Origin: Kineococcus mangrovi
Lineage (GTDB): Bacteria; Actinomycetota; Actinomycetes; Actinomycetales; Kineococcaceae
NCBI RefSeq assembly: GCF_041320705.1
Contig: NZ_JBGGTQ010000002.1
Coordinates: 1-64,000 of the forward strand
Length of the DNA: 64,000 nucleotides
Reading direction: 5' to 3'
Shown piece by piece: positions 60,079-64,000 of the stretch. The notes beneath the pieces are model-generated. The model searched no databases, was not told the DNA's origin, and worked only from the letters and a program-made list of their open reading frames with translations. The stretch's first letter is position 1, and the number at the start of each line of letters is the position of its first letter. The position numbers and the translations under genes are program-made.

Positions 60079-61361
60079 GCCCGCCCCGCCGGCACGTCCA
60101 GCCCCGCCTCGGGCGGCAGGGGGCCCAGCAGGACGCACTCCACCTCGTCCCCGGGCTCGACCCGCGCGACCCCCACGGGCACGACGGCCAGGCAGGTGGC
60201 GCGGGCGAGCGCCGTCACGAGGTGCGAACCGTGCCCGGAGACGGGTTCGACGACGAAGCGGCCCTCGGCGTCCCGGGTCCAGGCCGCGCGCACGTACTGC
60301 TCCTTGGCGGGCGGGGAGGTCCACCCGGTACCGGCGAGGGCCCGCACCCGGGGCCGCTGCGGGTCCGGGCCCTCGTCGCCGAGCATCCGGCGCAGGGCCG
60401 GGCGCACGAACACCTCGAAGGAGACGAAGGAGCTGACGGGGTTGCCGGGCAGCGTGAACACCGGCACGGCCTGCTCCCCCAGCGTCCCCAGCCCCTGCGG
60501 CATGCCCGGTTGCACGGCGACGCGGTCGAAGCGGACGGCGTGCGCCCCGGGGGCCGACAGGACCTCCTTGACGGTGTCGTAGGCGCCTTCGCTGACCCCG
60601 CCGGAGGTGATGACGACGTCGGCCCGCACGAGCTGGTCGTCGAGGACGGCGGCGAGCTCGCGGGCGTCGTCGGCGACGACGCCGACGCGGTAGCCCAGGG
60701 CCCCGACGTCCTCGACGGCGGCGGTGAGGAGGTAGCCGTTGGCGTCGTGCAGCTGGCCGCGGGCCAGGGTCAGGCCGGGTTCGACGACCTCTGTCCCGGT
60801 GGAGACCACGACCACGCGGGGCCGGGGCCGCACGCGCACGCGGGCGCGGCCGAGCGCGGCGAGGACGCCGAGGTGGCGGGGTTCCAGGCGCGTGCCCGCC
60901 TCCAGGACGAGGGTGCCGGCGGCGGCGTCCTCACCGGCCAGGCGGATGTGCTGGCCGGGAGCGGGCGCGCGGCGGATCGTGACGTGCGAGACCCCGCGGT
61001 CGGTCCACTCGACGGGGACGACGGCCTCGGTCCCCTGCGGGACGGGGGCCCCGGTCATGATGCGGGCGGTCGTCCCGCCCACCAGGCGCAGCGCGTCGGC
61101 CCGGCCGGCGGCGATGTCGCCGACGACGGGCAGGCCGACGGGGTTCTCCTCGCTGGCCGCCTCCACGTCGCGCACCCGGACCGCGTACCCGTCCATCCCG
61201 GAGTTGTCGAAGGCCGGTAGCGCCCGGGGGCTCACGACGTCCTCGGCCAGCACGCAGCCGAGGGCGTCGCGCAGGGCGAGGTCGAGCGGCGGCAGCGGCC
61301 GCACCAGGTCCAGGCAGGACTGCCGGTGCGCCGCCACCGTGGTCAGGGGTGCAGCACTCAC
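60075..61361 (-). CDS. glp: MoeA/gephyrin-like molybdopterin molybdotransferase (Glp)
   Basis: This 428-residue protein inserts molybdate into adenylated molybdopterin; in actinobacteria the GlpR-partnered copy also has a cell-division role. Blocks are LPAFDNSGMDGYAVRVRDVE, IMTGAPVPQGTEAVVPVEWT, VVVVSTGTEVVEPGLTLARG followed by QLHDANGYLL, DVVITSGGVSEGAYDTVKEV and FTLPGNPVSSFVSFEVFVRP. GTG 61361 is preferred; a GTG at 61400 would overlap galU by 26 bp. The gene is followed by moaC and mogA on one operon, with glpR four genes on. Confidence 0.92.
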   Translation of the reverse strand: MSAAPLTTVAAHRQSCLDLVRPLPPLDLALRDALGCVLAEDVVSPRALPAFDNSGMDGYAVRVRDVEAASEENPVGLPVVGDIAAGRADALRLVGGTTARIMTGAPVPQGTEAVVPVEWTDRGVSHVTIRRAPAPGQHIRLAGEDAAAGTLVLEAGTRLEPRHLGVLAALGRARVRVRPRPRVVVVSTGTEVVEPGLTLARGQLHDANGYLLTAAVEDVGALGYRVGVVADDARELAAVLDDQLVRADVVITSGGVSEGAYDTVKEVLSAPGAHAVRFDRVAVQPGMPQGLGTLGEQAVPVFTLPGNPVSSFVSFEVFVRPALRRMLGDEGPDPQRPRVRALAGTGWTSPPAKEQYVRAAWTRDAEGRFVVEPVSGHGSHLVTALARATCLAVVPVGVARVEPGDEVECVLLGPLPPEAGLDVPAGRA

Positions 61362-61374
61362 ACCCCGCAGGTTG

Positions 61375-62307
61375 TCACGCTCGGTCCTGCGCACCCGCAC
61401 CGGACGCGACGAACTCGCCGAGCCACTCGCGCAGGTCGGAACCGATGTCCGAGCGCTCGCTGGCCAGCCGCACGACGGCCTTGATGTAGTCGAGCTTGTC
61501 GCCGGTGTCGTAGCGGCGGCCGCGGAAGACGACCCCGTGGACGCCGTGGCCCGGGCCGTCGCCGGAGGCGAGGACCTGCAGGGCGTCGGTGAGCTGGATC
61601 TCGCCGCCCTTGCCGGGCGGGGTCTCGCGCAGGACGTCGAAGACGGCCGGGTCGAGCAGGTACCGGCCGATGATGGCCAGGTTGCTCGGGGCCTCCTCGC
61701 GCCGGGGCTTCTCCACCAGGCCCGACACCTTCACGACGTCGGTCGTGCCGGTGGGCTCGGCCACGGCGCAGCCGTACAGGTGGATCTGGTCCTCGGGGAC
61801 CTCCATGAACGCCACGACGCTGCCGCCGTGCTCCTCGCGCACGGCGATCATCGCGTCCAGCAGCGGGTCGCGGGCGTCGACGATGTCGTCACCCAGCAGG
61901 ACCACGAAGGGCTCGTCGCCGACGTGCTGCTCGGCCACGGCCACGGCGTGCCCGAGGCCCTTGGGGTCGCCCTGGCGGACGTAGTGCACCTGCGCGAGGT
62001 CGGTGGACTCCTGGACGCGGGCCAGCTTGGCCGAGTCGCCCTTGGCCTCCAGGCCGACCTCGAGCTCGACGTTGCGGTCGAAGTGGTCCTCCAGGGAGCG
62101 CTTGTTGCGCCCGGTGATCATCAGGACGTCGGTGAGCCCGGCGCGGACGGCCTCCTCGACGATGTACTGGATCGCCGGGGTGTCCACCACCGGCAGCATC
62201 TCCTTGGGCATCGCCTTCGTGGCCGGCAGGAAGCGGGTTCCCTGACCGGCGGCGGGGATCACGGCCTTGCGCACCGTGCGGCCGGGACGCTCGTCGCGTT
62301 CAGTCAT
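61375..62307 (-). CDS. galU: UTP-glucose-1-phosphate uridylyltransferase
   Basis: This 310-residue enzyme makes UDP-glucose, the precursor for Ugd and probably several glycosyltransferases here. The nucleotide-binding start is KAVIPAAGQGTRFLPATKAM then PKEMLPVVDTPAIQYIVEEA. FVVLLGDDIVDARDPLL carries the metal-binding acids, and GLVEKPRREEAPSNLAIIGR and RRYDTGDKLDYIKAVV complete the pattern. ATG 62307 is the first codon and length is normal. It heads a leftward operon with glp, moaC, mogA and rimJ and is divergent from the cyclo-ligase gene. Confidence 0.96.
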   Translation of the reverse strand: MTERDERPGRTVRKAVIPAAGQGTRFLPATKAMPKEMLPVVDTPAIQYIVEEAVRAGLTDVLMITGRNKRSLEDHFDRNVELEVGLEAKGDSAKLARVQESTDLAQVHYVRQGDPKGLGHAVAVAEQHVGDEPFVVLLGDDIVDARDPLLDAMIAVREEHGGSVVAFMEVPEDQIHLYGCAVAEPTGTTDVVKVSGLVEKPRREEAPSNLAIIGRYLLDPAVFDVLRETPPGKGGEIQLTDALQVLASGDGPGHGVHGVVFRGRRYDTGDKLDYIKAVVRLASERSDIGSDLREWLGEFVASGAGAQDRA

Positions 62308-62472
62308 GGGCGGAGGCTACCGCCCGTCCAGGTGCGGCCACTGCCCGCAGTGGTGTTGAGCCGCCCGGGTGCGACCCTCCTCCTCTTCCGGAACCGCGAC
62401 CGAGGAGGCAGACTCGAGGGAGCGGACGGCGACCGGACCTCCCTCGCCGGCCCGCGCGAACCAGGAGCGGCC

Positions 62473-63096
62473 GTGCCCACACCCGACACCGTCCGCGGCG
62501 CCGGATCGTCCTCCGAGCTGTCGCTCGTGCCGGACGTCCTCGCCGTCGAGGCGCGCAAGCGCGCGCTGCGCCGAGACGTCCGGCGGACCCGGCGGGCCGT
62601 GTCGGCGCCGGACGCCGCCGCGGTCGACGCCGCCGTCGCGCACGTCCTGCTGGACTGCCCGCTGCTCGCCGGGGCCCGGCGCGTGGCGGCCTACACCTCC
62701 CTGCCGGGCGAACCGGGCACGCGCACCGCGCTGGCCGAGCTGCGCCGGCGCGACGTCGAGGTCCTGCTGCCCGTGCTGCTGCCGGACGGCGACCTCGACT
62801 GGGAGCTGCGCCCGGCCGGTCCCACCCACGGCCCCCTGGGGGTGCACGCCGTCGCGAGCGCCGACCTCGTCGTCGTGCCCGCCCTGGCGGTGGACACCGC
62901 CGGCCGCCGGCTCGGGCAGGGCGGTGGCAGCTACGACCGGGCGCTGCGACGGGTCCCCGCGCGGGTCCCCGTCGTCGCGGTCGTCCACGACGAGGAGCTG
63001 CTCGACGCGGCCGTCAGCCCGCTGCCGGCCCTGCCCCACGACCGGCTCGTGCGGGCCGTGGTGACGCCGACGCGGTGGCTCTGGCTCGCGACGTGA
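62473..63096 (+). CDS. 5-formyltetrahydrofolate cyclo-ligase
   Basis: This 207-residue enzyme converts 5-formyl- to 5,10-methenyltetrahydrofolate with ATP. Motifs are RKRALRRDVRRTRRAVSAPD at the N-terminus, VAAYTSLPGEPGTRTAL, and DTAGRRLGQGGGSYDRALRR, the ATP/Mg-binding block (usual form RLGQGGGYYDR). Start GTG 62473 follows AGGAG by 6 bases; the longer upstream frame overlaps galU and is rejected. Divergence from galU is the conserved actinobacterial arrangement. Confidence 0.93.
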   Translation: MPTPDTVRGAGSSSELSLVPDVLAVEARKRALRRDVRRTRRAVSAPDAAAVDAAVAHVLLDCPLLAGARRVAAYTSLPGEPGTRTALAELRRRDVEVLLPVLLPDGDLDWELRPAGPTHGPLGVHAVASADLVVVPALAVDTAGRRLGQGGGSYDRALRRVPARVPVVAVVHDEELLDAAVSPLPALPHDRLVRAVVTPTRWLWLAT

Positions 63097-63151
63097 CCGC
63101 GCCGCGGTGGGGGCTCGTCGTCAGACCGGCTCGTGGGGTGAGCCGGGTGCG

Positions 63152-64000
63152 TCAACCACCCCGCCCCGCGGCGACGCGGCGCGAGCGGGCGAGGTCGCGC
63201 AGCGCCAGCGTCGCCGCGTGGAAGCCGCACATGCCGTGCACGCCGCCACCGGGCGGGGTCGCCGCCGAGCACAGGTACGTCCCGGGCAGCGGGACGCGGT
63301 AGGGCGAGAGCCCGACGACGGGCCGGAACAGCTGCTGGCGCAACGTGAGCGCTCCCCCGCCGACGTCCCCGCCGACGAGGTTGGCGTTCTGCTGCTCCAG
63401 CTGCGCCGGTGACGTCTCGACGCGGGCCAGGACCCGGTCGCGGAAGCCCGGCGCGAACCGTTCGACCTGCCGGTCCACCCGCTCCCCCGCGCCCGGGTCG
63501 GTCGAGCCCTGCGGCGTGTGCGCGTACGCCCACACGACGCGCTGCCCGCCGGGCGCGCGGCCGGGGTCGGCGGCGTCCTGCTGGGCGAGCAGGACGAAGG
63601 GGCGCTCGGGGTGGCGGCCGGCCACGACGTCGGCCTCGGCGGCGGCGACCTCGGCGGCGGTCCCGCCCAGGTGCACGGTGACGGCCCCGGCCAGCCGCGG
63701 GTCGCGCCACGGGACGGGCCCGTCGAGGAGGTAGTCGACCTTGAAGGCGCCCGGGCCGTAGCGCCAGCGCCGCAGGGCCGCGGCGTACCGCGGGGGCAGC
63801 CGGTCGGCGCCCAGCGCGAGCAGCTGCCGGGGGGTCACGTCGAGGAGGGTGAGGTCCGCCGGCGCCAGCTCGGCGAGCGAGCGGACCGGGTGCCCGGTCA
63901 CGACGCGGCCGCCGTTCTCGGTCAGGACCCCGTGCAGCGCACGGGTGATGGCCCCGGACCCGCCCTCGGGGACGGGCCACCCGGTCGCGTGGGCGGCCGT
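63152..64000 (-). CDS. FAD-dependent oxidoreductase, phytoene-desaturase-like (partial)
   Basis: The gene enters from beyond the right edge; 282 C-terminal residues are visible. VPEGGSGAITRALHGVLTEN and GGRVVTG are the middle blocks of the carotenoid-desaturase-like oxidoreductase family. FKVDYLLDGPVPWRDPRLAG and the C-terminal PLPGTYLCSAATPPGGGVHG then MCGFHAATLALRDLARSRR (FAD-binding end) match it well. The N-terminal dinucleotide-binding motif lies outside the window. The substrate is not known; members include carotenoid and other lipid oxidases. The stop is at 63152, convergent with the cyclo-ligase. Confidence 0.88.
   Translation of the reverse strand, partial: TAAHATGWPVPEGGSGAITRALHGVLTENGGRVVTGHPVRSLAELAPADLTLLDVTPRQLLALGADRLPPRYAAALRRWRYGPGAFKVDYLLDGPVPWRDPRLAGAVTVHLGGTAAEVAAAEADVVAGRHPERPFVLLAQQDAADPGRAPGGQRVVWAYAHTPQGSTDPGAGERVDRQVERFAPGFRDRVLARVETSPAQLEQQNANLVGGDVGGGALTLRQQLFRPVVGLSPYRVPLPGTYLCSAATPPGGGVHGMCGFHAATLALRDLARSRRVAAGRGG

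Overview
The window is very GC-rich DNA with dense, often overlapping genes, many GTG starts and a Glp/GlpR-galU-rimJ-moaC housekeeping block. This points to an actinobacterium, probably of the Kineococcus/Kineosporiales type (inference from gene content; no marker gene settles it).

Layout. (1) 1-8.7 kb is a scarred zone: a ugd (UDP-glucose dehydrogenase) copy with two internal in-frame deletions, a decayed acyltransferase-3 gene, an exported DUF1800/DUF1501 pair, and two diverged copies of a Tat-exported alpha/beta hydrolase flanking an IS1380-type element with a broken transposase. (2) 8.8-23.6 kb is a first exopolysaccharide module: glycosyltransferases, a flippase fused to a polysaccharide pyruvyltransferase, a pyruvyltransferase fused to a GT4 glycosyltransferase, an acyltransferase, and a tight operon of lipoprotein esterase, Wzz, Wzy-like polymerase and a Tat-exported beta-helix-like protein. 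(3) 23.7-36.3 kb carries rsmI and pmt, which are adjacent divergent neighbours in many actinobacteria, pushed apart by about 10 kb. That insert holds an oafA-type acyltransferase broken by one amber codon, a complete lasso-peptide cluster (transporter, B1, B2, cyclase, HPr-kinase-like kinase, 45-residue precursor, nucleotidyltransferase) and one member of a four-member exported family. (4) 36.3-57.2 kb is a second polysaccharide module: acyltransferase, intact ugd, glycosyltransferases, flippase, Wzz/Wzy pair, two hexapeptide acyltransferases, three more members of the exported family, a WecG/TagA enzyme and the polyprenyl-phosphate sugar transferase that would start chains. (5) 57.4-64 kb is conserved housekeeping: tRNA-Ala(CGC), glpR/sepX, rimJ, mogA, moaC, glp/moeA, galU, 5-formyltetrahydrofolate cyclo-ligase and a partial FAD oxidoreductase.

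How it works together (inference). GalU makes UDP-glucose and Ugd makes UDP-glucuronate. The 55.7-57.2 kb transferase loads the first sugar on the lipid carrier, and glycosyltransferases extend it. Pyruvyl and acyl transferases decorate it, flippases export it, and the Wzz/Wzy pairs polymerise it. The exported hydrolase-like, beta-helix and four-paralogue proteins may act on the finished polymer outside the cell. The lasso cluster is a separate natural-product unit whose precursor ends in Ser and is encoded next to a kinase, as in paeninodin-type phosphorylated lasso peptides.
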